Assembly (NCBI GenBank): GCA_039090855.1
Contig: CM077012.1
Span: 143,750,541 to 143,814,540, forward strand
Direction of reading: 5' to 3'
DNA: 64,000 bases
DNA from: Macrothele yani
Taxonomy: Eukaryota; Arthropoda; Arachnida; Araneae; Macrothelidae
Below are positions 36,566-46,030 of the stretch, one piece after another (position 1 is the first letter of the stretch; each line of letters begins with the position of its first letter). A program made the translations under genes and the position numbers. Below the pieces are notes generated by a model. That model had not been told where the DNA came from. It saw only the letters and a program-made list of their open reading frames with translations, and searched no databases.

Positions 36566-36631
36566 ATGAATCCCATAGGAATGCGACTCTCTACTTTCTT
36601 TATGGAAGAATTTCAGCCATCCGTACCATTG
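36566..36631 (+). CDS. Candidate first coding exon (22 codons)
   Basis: An ATG at 36566 opens a frame that runs without a stop (MNPIGMRLSTFFMEEF, then QPSVPL). It ends exactly at a strong splice donor, G|GTAAGTGAGG, at 36631/36632. The sequence is not repetitive and lies near promoter-like words. If it belonged to the phosphatase gene whose exon is at 56164, at least one more exon would be needed between them, because this donor is phase 0 and that acceptor is phase 1. I could not find such an exon. The assignment is weak. Confidence 0.2.
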
Positions 36632-38261
36632 GTAAGTGAGGAAAGTTTTTAAACGGGGTTGTTGATTAATAATTTTGAACCCGCGTTTGCCAGTGGCTTA
36701 TAAATTTAAATCATTTAATTTGTCAGTGTTATATTTGCTCTTAAGATTTAATTTTTAATTAATAAAACTTGTTTATATAGTTAAGTCTGGAAAACATTTT
36801 TGGGATATCTAGTTAAATTTTTTTTACAGTATTTTTAATTCTTGTTTAAACGTAAGTTAAATCTCATAAAAACATGCGTAATGACACGTGGGAAATAAGT
36901 TTCGTCAGTAAATCATTTTCGGATGAAATAACCAAGACTTGATTTCTGATGAATGCGTATTGCTTTACTTCTTTCCGTGTTTTAAGTTTTTCTTGAACGC
37001 CAGAACGATTAGCGCGTGTTAAATCAGAACTCCTTGATGCGGAAATTTAAGAGCAAGTAATTTTTCTGAAGTGTTGCAAGGAGAATTATTTTTTTCATAT
37101 TTTGGCTGAGGTTTTCGCTCTGTATTTTAAATGTGTTTAAAGTTTGTTTCCCCCCCCCCCCTCTTTTGCTCACATTGTGACAGTTATAGCAAGATATTGG
37201 GGGGGGGGGTATTGTCACACGGGGTTATATAATTTTTTACCCCATAAGTGTTCTGATTTTTAAGTCTTGTACTAAAACTTAGTATAGGTGTAATTTTCTT
37301 TAATCTCTGACCCACACAGCATGTTTAATGTGTAAGATTGTGACTTACTGCTATGTCTTACCGGCGACAGTACCATCAGTTAAAATGCTTATAGATATGA
37401 GGTGGGAGACCTTTTAACTGTGTGTAATCTGCCTGAGAATACGAATATCTTTGTTTTATAATTGAGACGAAACTTGATAGCTGTATGCAACAGTAGGATA
37501 TTAATTTATAATGCGAAATTTAACAACAAATGTCCTATGCATTTTTGATTAATGGAAAGTTTTGACTCGTTCCCTAAGCTGTTGTGTTTAATGATTTTTA
37601 AGAGCAACATAGTTTTATTAGTGTACAATTTTTTTCTAACGAGCAGATATCATTTAATGACTATTCCTACGTCTTCGCAGTTTCTGTAAAAACACACCGA
37701 AAAAAGCCGTTCGTTTACGTCTAAGAGTTGATGTTGAGAGAATTCGTGTCTTCTATGCTGGTGTGCATTGGTTTGGTAATAAGTATTGAAATGGTGATCA
37801 AATACCTTTTGAACTTGAGTTGTAGCCACTAGAAGAGGGGAGTGTTGGAGAAATCTTCATTTTTTGTGAGAGGAAACGGTAAGCAGAATATTGTGATGAT
37901 ATTTTAGTGTTAAGGGAGCGAGGATTTTGGCTGATCACCCTGTATCCTGGTGCGAATACGACGTAAGATTTGGATGTTGTTCGTACGGTACTGGTAGTGT
38001 TCTTTGCTTAGAATAAGAACATGCATAATGGCCATTTGTAGAGATATTGTGATTACTTTGGGGGAGAAAGTCGTGCAATGCATAGTAAGCAGTTTGGTAA
38101 TATGTTTCAAATAATTTGCATTTAAAATTGTTGTAAATAATGTGTGATGTCATTGACACTTATACATGCATGGATTCTTTTAATATAATTTGCTATGAGT
38201 GCCTCTCAAGAGGTGCATCTTTTGTTTGTGCATGGGGTTTGTTTCAGTGCCCAGCCTCAAC
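36632..38261. other. Non-coding DNA, nothing recognised
   Basis: Contains a C12 tract (37150-37161) and G11 tract (37199-37209) that could pair with each other. No exon recognised. Confidence 0.45.
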
Positions 38262-38271
38262 GCCTCGTTAA

Positions 38272-38678
38272 GCCGCCCCGGTGGCGCAGTGGTCTTAGCG
38301 ACGGCCTCTGATCATTTGTCCGGCCGCGTTGTCCGGGTCCGGGTTCGAATCCCGGTCAGGCATGGATGTTGTTTGTCTTACAGCACTGGCTCTCTCCCTT
38401 CCCTGGAACCAGTGACCCTAAATTAGGGACGGGCGACTGCTTATAGTCCATTGAGTTGCTCACGGTGGTCGTTAAACCTCCAATCAAAAAAAAAAAAAAA
38501 AAAAAAAAAAGTCATTTGTCCGAACGGGGTCCGGGTTCGAATCCCGGTGAGGCATGGATGTTGTGTTTGTCTTACGGCACTGGCTCTCTCCCTTCCCTGG
38601 AACCAGTGACCGTAAATAAGGGACGGGCGACTGCTTATAGCCCATTGAGTTGCTCACGGTGGTCGTTAAACCTCCAAT

Positions 38679-38709
<31 letters not shown>
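38272..38709 (+). mobile_element. SINE family A dimer inserted as one unit
   Basis: Two family A units lie head to tail. Unit 1 (38272-38510) is full length with A box, B box and a 25-nt A tail. Unit 2 (38511-38709) begins inside the head at GTCATTTGTCCG, so it lacks the A box but keeps the B box, body and a longer A tail. A single perfect target duplication GCCTCGTTAA flanks the pair (38262-38271 and 38710-38719); there is none between the units. The pair therefore behaves as a single insertion. Confidence 0.95.
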
Positions 38710-38710
<1 letters not shown>

Positions 38711-38808
38711 CCTCGTTAAACTATACCTTCGCTTAACCTGTATTTTCCTCCGATGATGAAACAAATAAAGTACCTGCTAAAGTTAAGAGTAGTTCTTTTG
38801 CAGTGAAG

Positions 38809-38991
38809 AACAGGTTTATTCAGCTAATTACGGGGAACGGTTTATTCAGCTAATTACGGGGAACGGGTTTATTTAGCTAATTACGGGGAACGGGTTTATT
38901 TAGCTAATTACGGGGAACGGTTTATTCAGCTAATTACGGGGAACGGTTTATTCAGCTAATTACGGGGAACGGTTTATTCAGCTAATTACGG
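38809..38991. repeat. 26-27-bp minisatellite, seven units
   Basis: Seven tandem copies of AACGGTTTATTCAGCTAATT followed by ACGGGG, with two units reading GGGTTTATTTAG. There are no unique spacers, which rules out a CRISPR-like array. Confidence 0.95.
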
Positions 38992-39488
38992 AAAACTGTC
39001 ATCCCGATGCTAACTAACCCTGCATTCTCACATCCATCGTTATCACCTAACTTTCTGTGCATTTTCTGCTGTTTGACCCTCTGGCCTATCAACTGTTCTT
39101 TGACCCACCGTGAAAACTGCCTTCATTAAGTTGAAGATCCTGATACCCTCCTACAAAGATCATTGTCCGCTCACTCCCTCGAATCGTACAATAATAGCGT
39201 TAAGAAAGTATCCTGCCTCATTAACGCAGCTGGCATATCTCTACTGAAAAAGGGGACAGTCTCCAAATAAGCACTTATGAAAAAGGGGGTGATTTTAATT
39301 CACAACCTTTAAAATGGTTATTCAAGTTTACAGTTGTTAAAATCCATGATCCCCTGGTTACAGCGAAACCAATGGTTCCGACCCCCCCGAAATATTGTTA
39401 TTATTTATGTAATTTCAGTCTTATCCAAAATATTATGTAAACGACAAAGAGGAAATTTTGTTGATACTGTTGGTTAAGCCTACCCTCG
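38992..39488. other. Non-coding DNA, nothing recognised
   Basis: No gene or repeat recognised between the minisatellite and the next SINE. Confidence 0.45.
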
Positions 39489-39655
39489 GCCACCCTGGTG
39501 GCGCAGTGGTCTAAGCAATGGCTTATCATTCGTCGGAGATGGGCCCGGGTTCGAATTTTGGTGAGGCATGGATGTCGTGTTTGTAGGGACTGGCGACTAC
39601 TGCTAGCCCATTGAGTTGCTCACGGTGATCGTTAAACCCACGATAAAATAAATAA

Positions 39656-39660
<5 letters not shown>
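39489..39660 (+). mobile_element. SINE family A, diverged copy
   Basis: The head GCCACCCTGGTGGCGCAGTGG and B box GGTTCGAATTT are recognisable. The body is shorter than in the other copies: about 40 bp around GCACTGGCTCTCTCCC to CCTAAATTAG is missing. The tail is AT-rich (AAATA repeats) and runs into the (TA)n tract. No clear target duplication. More diverged than the 24-kb and 38-kb copies. Confidence 0.85.

Positions 39661-39717
<57 letters not shown>
39661..39717. repeat. (TA)n microsatellite, about 28 units
   Basis: A 57-bp TA run directly after the SINE tail, possibly grown from it. Confidence 0.95.
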
Positions 39718-39720
<3 letters not shown>

Positions 39721-39864
39721 TCTACTACCTATAATGCGCATTTTATGATATAGGCAATGACTTCAGAGAGAGAAAGTGTAAAAAGAACAAAAACTAACAC
39801 TTCGATTATTTTTCTTTGCGTTGCGGTCTTTCTCAATTATTGTTGCTTTTTGAAACTATATATA

Positions 39865-41062
39865 CACTGAAGAGCAATTGAATTAGAGACACCCGTATAG
39901 TAACGTGTAGCACCACCTTTCGCCCTGATGACGGCGGCGATTCGTCTCTGCATGGACTCTACAAGACACCGGAAGCGTTGGGAAGCATGCGGATCCACGA
40001 CCCCCTGAACAAGTTCCCACAGTTCACGAAGATTTGATGGAGGGGGTCAGAGCCTCTGACATCTCTCTCGATGGCATCCCAGATGTGCTTGATGGGATTG
40101 AGGTCAGGTGACCTAGCTGGCCAAAGAAGCGAGGTCACGTCGGTGGAGTGTTCACCCAACCATTTGGATACAATTCAGGATCGATGGCATGGTGCATTGT
40201 CTTGTTGCAGGATGAGGTCCCCAGTGGGATGTTGAAGACCCACAAACGGGAGCAAATGGTCGTCCAGGATATCCTGGTAACGTTGACCTGTGAGGGACGA
40301 TGTCACACGTACCAGGGTCCCATTTCAGTCCACGTAAACAGTCCCCAGACGAGAATGCCACCCCCACCAGCTTGAAGAGTACCCTGCTGGCAAGAAGGAT
40401 CCATCGCTTCATGTGGTTTGCGCCGTACTCGTATCCTGCCATCCGCATGTACCAACGTGAATCTGGACTCATCAGTCCCGGCAACATTTTTCCACATGTC
40501 TAGGGTCCAGTGGCGATCTTTGCACCCTGTGATGTGCGATCAGCAGCGGTACCCTCGTAGGACGATGGCTTCTGTACCCCATAGCGAGGAGATGGTTGTA
40601 GATGGTGTGGCTGCTTACACGTTTTTCTGCACCAGCGTTAAATTGCAGAGTGATTTCTTGCACTGTGGCCCGTCTATCCGCTGTTACAATGCGAGCTAGC
40701 CGATGATGACCCGCTAATCCACACGCTGTTAGTCCACGACAGTTGGCCCTTGCACGGATGGTTTTACCGGAATAGATGTACTCACGGTGCACCCGTGACA
40801 CAGTGGCTAGTGGAAATCCCAGTGCCTGCACGACTTCAGAGATGGAGTAACCCATTCGTCGGGCCCCGACAATTTGCCCATGATCAAATGCGCTTATATC
40901 CTTCGTCTTACCCATACCGTGTCCGACTCTTACTGATTCCCGTCGTATCACTCCTTACATTGTCGGATCGCTGCATAAGTCATGTGGTTTCCGTTTACAG
41001 GGCCGCCCACAGCGCCACATTTGCATAACGCCAGCTGTCTCTTATTCAATTGCTCTTCAGTG
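39865..41062 (-). mobile_element. Tc1-family transposon, both ends intact
   Basis: Inverted ends CACTGAAGAGCAATTGAATT (39865) and its complement (to 41062) match over about 28 bp with one or two differences. Flanking TA dinucleotides lie at 39863-39864 and 41063-41064. The length is 1,198 bp. The transposase lies on the minus strand and is broken. Confidence 0.95.
39950..40921 (-). pseudogene. Tc1-type transposase, frameshifted, catalytic Glu changed
   Basis: The likely start is MGKTKDISAFDHGQIVGARR near 40915, the usual opening helix-turn-helix of this group. A second DNA-binding stretch follows (TVSRVHREYIYSGKT). The first catalytic Asp lies in GTDESRFTLVHADGR (about 40450-40490), and the Gly-rich GGGGILVWGLF block follows in another frame. 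The last block reads WPARSPDLNPIKHIWDAIE (about 40070-40125). The position normally occupied by the catalytic Glu (NPIEHLWD) is Lys here. At least three frame changes are present, so the protein is dead twice over. Confidence 0.85.
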
Positions 41063-41194
41063 TATGTGGGGGTGGGGTCGGGTCTCCTTGCCTTGATACG
41101 GCCTTGATTCCAGCTAGACAAGACCACCCCCAAGCAGAAATCCTGGCTGCAGTACTGATACTGAGGAGAGTAATCGTTATTTGTGATAGTATCC

Positions 41195-41245
41195 TTGATA
41201 GACCCATGAGTAGTTCTAGTGTATAACTACTCATGGGTGTATCAA
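41195..41245. repeat. Inverted repeat, 21-bp arms, 9-nt loop
   Basis: Arms 41195-41215 and 41225-41245 are complementary at 20 of 21 positions, around the loop CTAGTGTAT. Confidence 0.9.
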
Positions 41246-44200
41246 CGAAAATTTAGAATTGTCTCAAGCAGTTACGTAAATCGTAGTTAAAAATGGCACT
41301 TTTGGGTGGTCTGATTAGCTCGTTCAATCACCAAAACGTTTCCATAGCAGTGTCTAGTTAAGCACAATTTATGGTAATGAATTACATCAGTACTATATAT
41401 TCGGGTAAGTCCAATTTTATCGCTGTTGTTGCAAGTTATGTATTAAAAACTCGATTCTAAGTGTTAATTTTTATTGAGCGAAGTGTTTTACTGTGAGTTA
41501 ATTTCATGCGATTAGTTCATGTTGGAGAAGTGGCTTTTTTTTTTGTGTGTGTGTTCTTAACTAGTTTAAAAGTTAGAAATGTAAAATATGGAATCAAATT
41601 TCAGATGTATTATTTCGTAAAACACTAATTTTATCGATGGAGATCCATTTCCTTTTAAACCTTTCAAAACTATTTTCAAACTGTGATTAAAAAAAAAGTT
41701 ATCTACATCTTCATACCGACGTGTCTTGTTATATTGTGTTAAGATTGAAAATTTCACGAATTTAACATAATTATTGGGATTTAATTGGACTTTATATTTC
41801 ATTTAACCCCCGTTATTTGGCTGCATTCTTCGTACGTATCCCCCCCCCCCCCTCAAATCCCAACCGCGGAGGAAGAGTTATTATGGTCCTAACCATTGCG
41901 GAATGTAAAGTACTACACGGAAGAACTCGTGCACATATTTACAGTCGTTAAACGCCAAAACCTTTTTTAATGCTCCTGACAGTATCATATCCAGCCCCTC
42001 GCGTATTTACTCCGTGATCCAAGAATGCTGGTTGCTCCTCCTCTGTGGCCCCTCCTACCTGACGTGTTATTCGAAGGTTTCCTTGGCGCTTGCTACCATT
42101 ATCTACTCAAAAAATAGACGTTGGAAGTTAAATGTGGAGGCATCAAAACTCGTACTTTTACTCTGCCAAGGGCTGCTACATCATTCTAGGGGGGGAGGGG
42201 GAACCCTTATTTGGAGTCACCATCTCATTTGAGATTAGTGCATCACTCCTCTGGCATTTCGAGTTTCTTCTTATTTTTTGCGTATTGTGTGGAAGTTCTG
42301 GTCATTGCATGTATGTTGGATGAAAATAGTAAACAGTAGCCATGTTTACTCCTGCTTTGTTTAGTCAACCGTAAATCATATCGCTCTGAACTTGTTTTCT
42401 TATTACATTAACTGCCTACTCACAAAGGCAAAGGTTGCGAGCGAAAAAACATGCTTCATTGACGGCATATACCATGTCACATCGATTTTATTGTTCTGAT
42501 ATTTTAAAAATAGTGCAGACTATGTAACATGCGCCCCTGATTTAAAAGAACCGGAGCAGATTAAACAGCGTCATTATTAGTTTCTTTGTTAGAATAACGG
42601 GAGAAAGCTTGCTTAATAATGCACCGTGTTTAAAGTAATGAGAGCTGAAAGGCAGAGAAAAATTATCGAAACTTCTGCTTTCCTACTACCGCCCCCTCCC
42701 CCGTAGGTAGTTTTCAAAATTGTTTTGTACACAAATATAATATAGGGGAAAAAATATTTTCCTTTGGTTTGTGATGGAATTGGTACCTAAGTTTTATGTT
42801 AAATTCATGAGTAAACATTACAGTCGCGTATAACTTCATAGTTTTTTTTTAATTGTTCGAATAAATTGGTGAAATAAAGTCTAAGCATTAATAAATAAGC
42901 CACATATGCCTAATGTATGCGTGAGGCAGTATTTATTCTTGTAATAATACGCATCCCCATCTGCTTTGTGTCGACCTTTGCACTAAATATGGAAGTTCAT
43001 TATAGTGATGTATGGAAGTATACTGTCCAAATAAACATCCATTGAACTGTTGGTAGCTTGAGTATGTGTGATCCCTTATTTATTTTAGAACTAGCACTTT
43101 GGATGACAGCTGTGTAATGCTGAGCTGCCTCCCCGTCGTTCTTAAAGCAGTTGTGTTTACTGCCCTGTGGAAGTAGTATTTATTTATTACCACTTAGCTG
43201 TACTCTTGGCATTTGTGAATTGAAGTGCTTTTAGGAACTGATTTCCAATCAGGGTGTTTTGATAAACAAACGTAGTAGTGTTGAATACAAGTCCCGTGTC
43301 CTATTTCAAGTGTAGTCTTACTCAATCACTTCGTTTGTCATGTTGTTGTTTTACAAACCAAATGTGATATACATATTTTTAAGTGGTGCATTCAATGTGT
43401 ATTATTCTAACCCCCTGTTCTCTCCAAGATTTGCTGACATATTGAGCAAGTGGTTGGCATTTATCACAGCTGGTGTCTTGGTTTGCTAACTGGGTTTACT
43501 TTGTTTAGGGGGAATAAGCTTGTAGGAAGTAAGTCATTGAAAAGGGCAATCTGGGTGGACACTGAATGGCCCTACGTACCTCCCAAGTAGATTGGTCCTT
43601 GGTTTAGCCATGTAACTTACTATGAGAATTTAATGAACAACATAAAATCATTGTCATCTCATCTCAGCAAATGTATGAAGAATTAAAAACTGTTAGCTTC
43701 TGCAGTTATTAAGTACTGGAACCAATACACAATGGTCTTTCAAATTATTATGTTATAAATATCAGAATGAGATCTTTTCAGTGAACTGAGTGAATGAATA
43801 AAAGGAAGAATTGCTATTTAAAATAAAATAATTATATATACTTGGTAGTACTTTGGTACTGTTATTCATATTTAAAATCTCTTAGGCGGCTAGGTTGCTT
43901 GACAAGTGTCTTTTAGCTGAATAAGAAACCCATTTCCAACTAGGTCTTTGTGGAAGTGAGAAAATGCAGAGTTTTGCTGGTCCTTAATAAAGCCAAGGCT
44001 CGGCATTCTCGACACTTTCTACATTCAGGTTGCTATTACTTTATCTCCTTTTTACTCATACCTGTTGGTTTTTGAGTATTTTTTAGTTTTATTACCAGAT
44101 AAAGATTTTTTTTTTGCATCTGTCTCTTCTTAATAGTATGTGAATTCTGAAAATTCATAACTGCTGCTTTGCGCGCCATGATCTTCAGGCTTTTTAGCAA

Positions 44201-44259
44201 ATTTAGTTTTAAATCCTTAGGTAAAATTTTGTCTTTGACTCTGCTCTTGGGTATATATA
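41246..44259. other. Non-coding DNA, no gene recognised
   Basis: Contains a C13 tract (41840-41852) and a G-rich run near 42189-42202. No splice-bounded exon or element end was recognised. CpG declines along this interval. Confidence 0.45.
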
Positions 44260-44486
44260 TACACTATGTTATCAAAAGTATTTGGACACCACAATATTTT
44301 GGGACAAATGGCTCTATTATCGCAATTAGTAGTCCGCCTTTTCCTTGTATGATAGTGGCAACATGTTGAGGCATACTATCAACCAATTTCCCGTAGGTTT
44401 GGACAGCAATGGCACGCCATTTCATCCTGCAAAGCTGCTGCCAGAGTGGAGAGCAAAGACAGTAGTTGTGGTCAATTTCGTATCAG

Positions 44487-45260
44487 TCACTTCAGTTCAT
44501 CCCAGAGGTGTTCTATGGGATTAAGATTAGGACATTGAGTAGGCCAGTCTAATAATTCCACCTCATTTTCAAGAAACCAGTCCCACACCCGCCGTGCAGT
44601 GTGGCAGGGGAACTTGTTGATGTTGGAAGAGAGAACTGTGATTTCCATAATACTGTCATATTGTTGGTAGGACAGAATTATCGAGAATGTCAAGGTTCAC
44701 TTCAGAGTTCATGGTTTGTGGTATGATAACTTGCAGGCAGAGTCCCATTCACGAAAAACAACTCCATACCATGATGAAGCCTCTGACACAAATCGTTTTG
44801 CTGGCGTTTGCCAAATCCAAACATGGCCATCAGATTAGAAGAGTGAAAAGCATGACTCATCACTTCAAAGAACAGGTTTCCAGTCTCCCACAGTCCAGGA
44901 ACAAGGGCAGTGATGTGCGGCTCCTGTGCCACTGCTCTTCTATAATAACCTACATTGTGCTGCACTCTGCAGATAGTTATGGTGCTAACTGAGCCATTAG
45001 AAGTGTTTCCTTCTTCAGCAGCGATGGAAACTGCAGAGGAAGAATGGAATTTCTTACCATGGCTCTTCTGTGTGATACATTCTGTCAGTTTGTGCAGCCT
45101 TCCTGAATGTTCTTTTGCTTGTACTTGCACTGTCCTGCTTCCATTTCTTCATGACATCACTTGCTGTCAAAATGTTTCTTTTGCTTGTACTTGCACTGTC
45201 CTGCTTCCATTTCTTCATGACATCACTTGCTGTCAAAATGTTTATCATGAAAGAAATACA
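44487..45260 (-). pseudogene. Tc1-type transposase remnant
   Basis: The N-terminal part (about 45054-45250) includes a 22-residue in-frame tandem duplication of NILTASDVMKKWKQDSASTS plus two residues, encoded by 66-bp repeats. The first catalytic block SDESCFSLF can be read near 44860, and SDGHVWIWQTPAKRFVSEAS just after. The final block [20 protein letters not shown] (about 44490-44550) keeps the catalytic Glu. Frame changes and stops separate them, and the second-Asp block is not readable. Upstream sequence is interrupted by the nested element. Confidence 0.8.
45111..45242. repeat. Perfect tandem duplication of 66 bp
   Basis: 45111-45176 and 45177-45242 are identical. The 66-bp length preserves the transposase frame on the minus strand. 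Confidence 0.95.
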
Positions 45261-45279
45261 TGATTACACCATATAATAC

Positions 45280-45748
45280 AAATTTTGAAGATGACAATAT
45301 AAGGATGGTAAGTCAGATAATATCCGAAAACTTGAAAATTTCATTGTCAGGACTCGAACCCGCGTCTCCCAGATAGCACCTGGGTATGCTAACCGCTACA
45401 CCACCCAGAATGACTAAGTCTCAAGTTTCCGATTAATTTGAATATAACCTCCAGATTAGCTTATTCACTTGAATTCTTAACCTCCAGATTTGCTAAACAT
45501 GAATGCCGGTTGCTTCGACTAGCCAATCCTGTGATGGTTATATTCAAATTAATCGGAAACTTGAGACTGGGTCGTTCTGGGCGATGTAGTGGTTAGCATA
45601 CCCGGGCACTATCTGGGAGACGCAGGTTCGAGTCGCTCTCCAGGACGATGGAATTTTATCATCGTCCTGGAGAGCGACTCGAATATTATCTTACTTACCA
45701 TCCTTATCACATTTACACGAAAAATCGGATTGTCATCTTCAAAATTTG
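45280..45748. mobile_element. Non-autonomous element with long inverted arms and tRNA-like segments
   Basis: The outer ends CAAATTTTGAAGATGACAAT at 45280 and its complement ending at 45748 enclose arms of about 200 bp with gaps. Each arm holds a tRNA-like segment with an A-box-like TGTAG.GGTTAGCATAC and a B-box-like GGTTCGAGTC (minus strand in the left arm at about 45345-45415, plus strand in the right at about 45575-45640). The central part around 45420-45540 is single copy. It interrupts the Tc1 element, so it inserted later. No protein is encoded. Confidence 0.75.
45627..45683. repeat. Perfect inverted repeat, 24-bp arms, 9-nt loop
   Basis: Arms 45627-45650 and 45660-45683 are exact reverse complements around GAATTTTAT. 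The hairpin begins inside the B-box-like segment of the nested element. Confidence 0.95.
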
Positions 45749-45792
45749 GAATGTTTAGTTTAGCAGTAATTCTCTGTATGGAAACATTACTC

Positions 45793-45843
45793 AAATGACA
45801 TCCTATGACCTCCCCATGCTGGGGAGGTCATAGGATGTCATTT
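45793..45843. repeat. Perfect inverted repeat, 24-bp arms, 3-nt loop
   Basis: Arms 45793-45816 and 45820-45843 are exact reverse complements around a 3-nt loop. A third copy in the same orientation as the right arm follows at 45849-45870 (GGAGGTCATAGGATGTCATT). Confidence 0.95.
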
Positions 45844-46030
45844 GCACGGAGGTCATAGGATGTCATTTCCACGTCCACAATATATCTGCTTCAAAGTTAC
45901 TGTTAACAAGGCAGAACATCTCCGCTTTATATGCATAGCTCCCCACTCACAGTGAACATTTCTGTGCAACAATTCTTTGTACTTATGCAAATATTTGCTA
46001 GTGTCCGAATACTTTTGATAATACAGTGTA

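Larger units (their letters stand above)
44262..46028 (-). mobile_element. Tc1-family transposon carrying a nested element
   Basis: Inverted ends CACTATGTTATCAAAAGTAT (44262) and the complement of CACTGTATTATCAAAAGTAT (to 46028) are flanked by TA at both sides (44260-44261, 46029-46030). The 1,767-bp length exceeds the usual 1.2-1.6 kb because a 469-bp long-inverted-repeat element sits at 45280-45748 and a fold-back at 45793-45843. The transposase lies on the minus strand. Confidence 0.9.

Noticed and set aside
38809..38991. CRISPR-like array
   Set aside because: The 27-bp units are directly abutting with no unique spacers, and the DNA is clearly eukaryotic.
45345..45420. Functional tRNA gene on the minus strand
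   Set aside because: A- and B-box-like words are present, but acceptor pairing fails and the segment is part of a nested repeat element.
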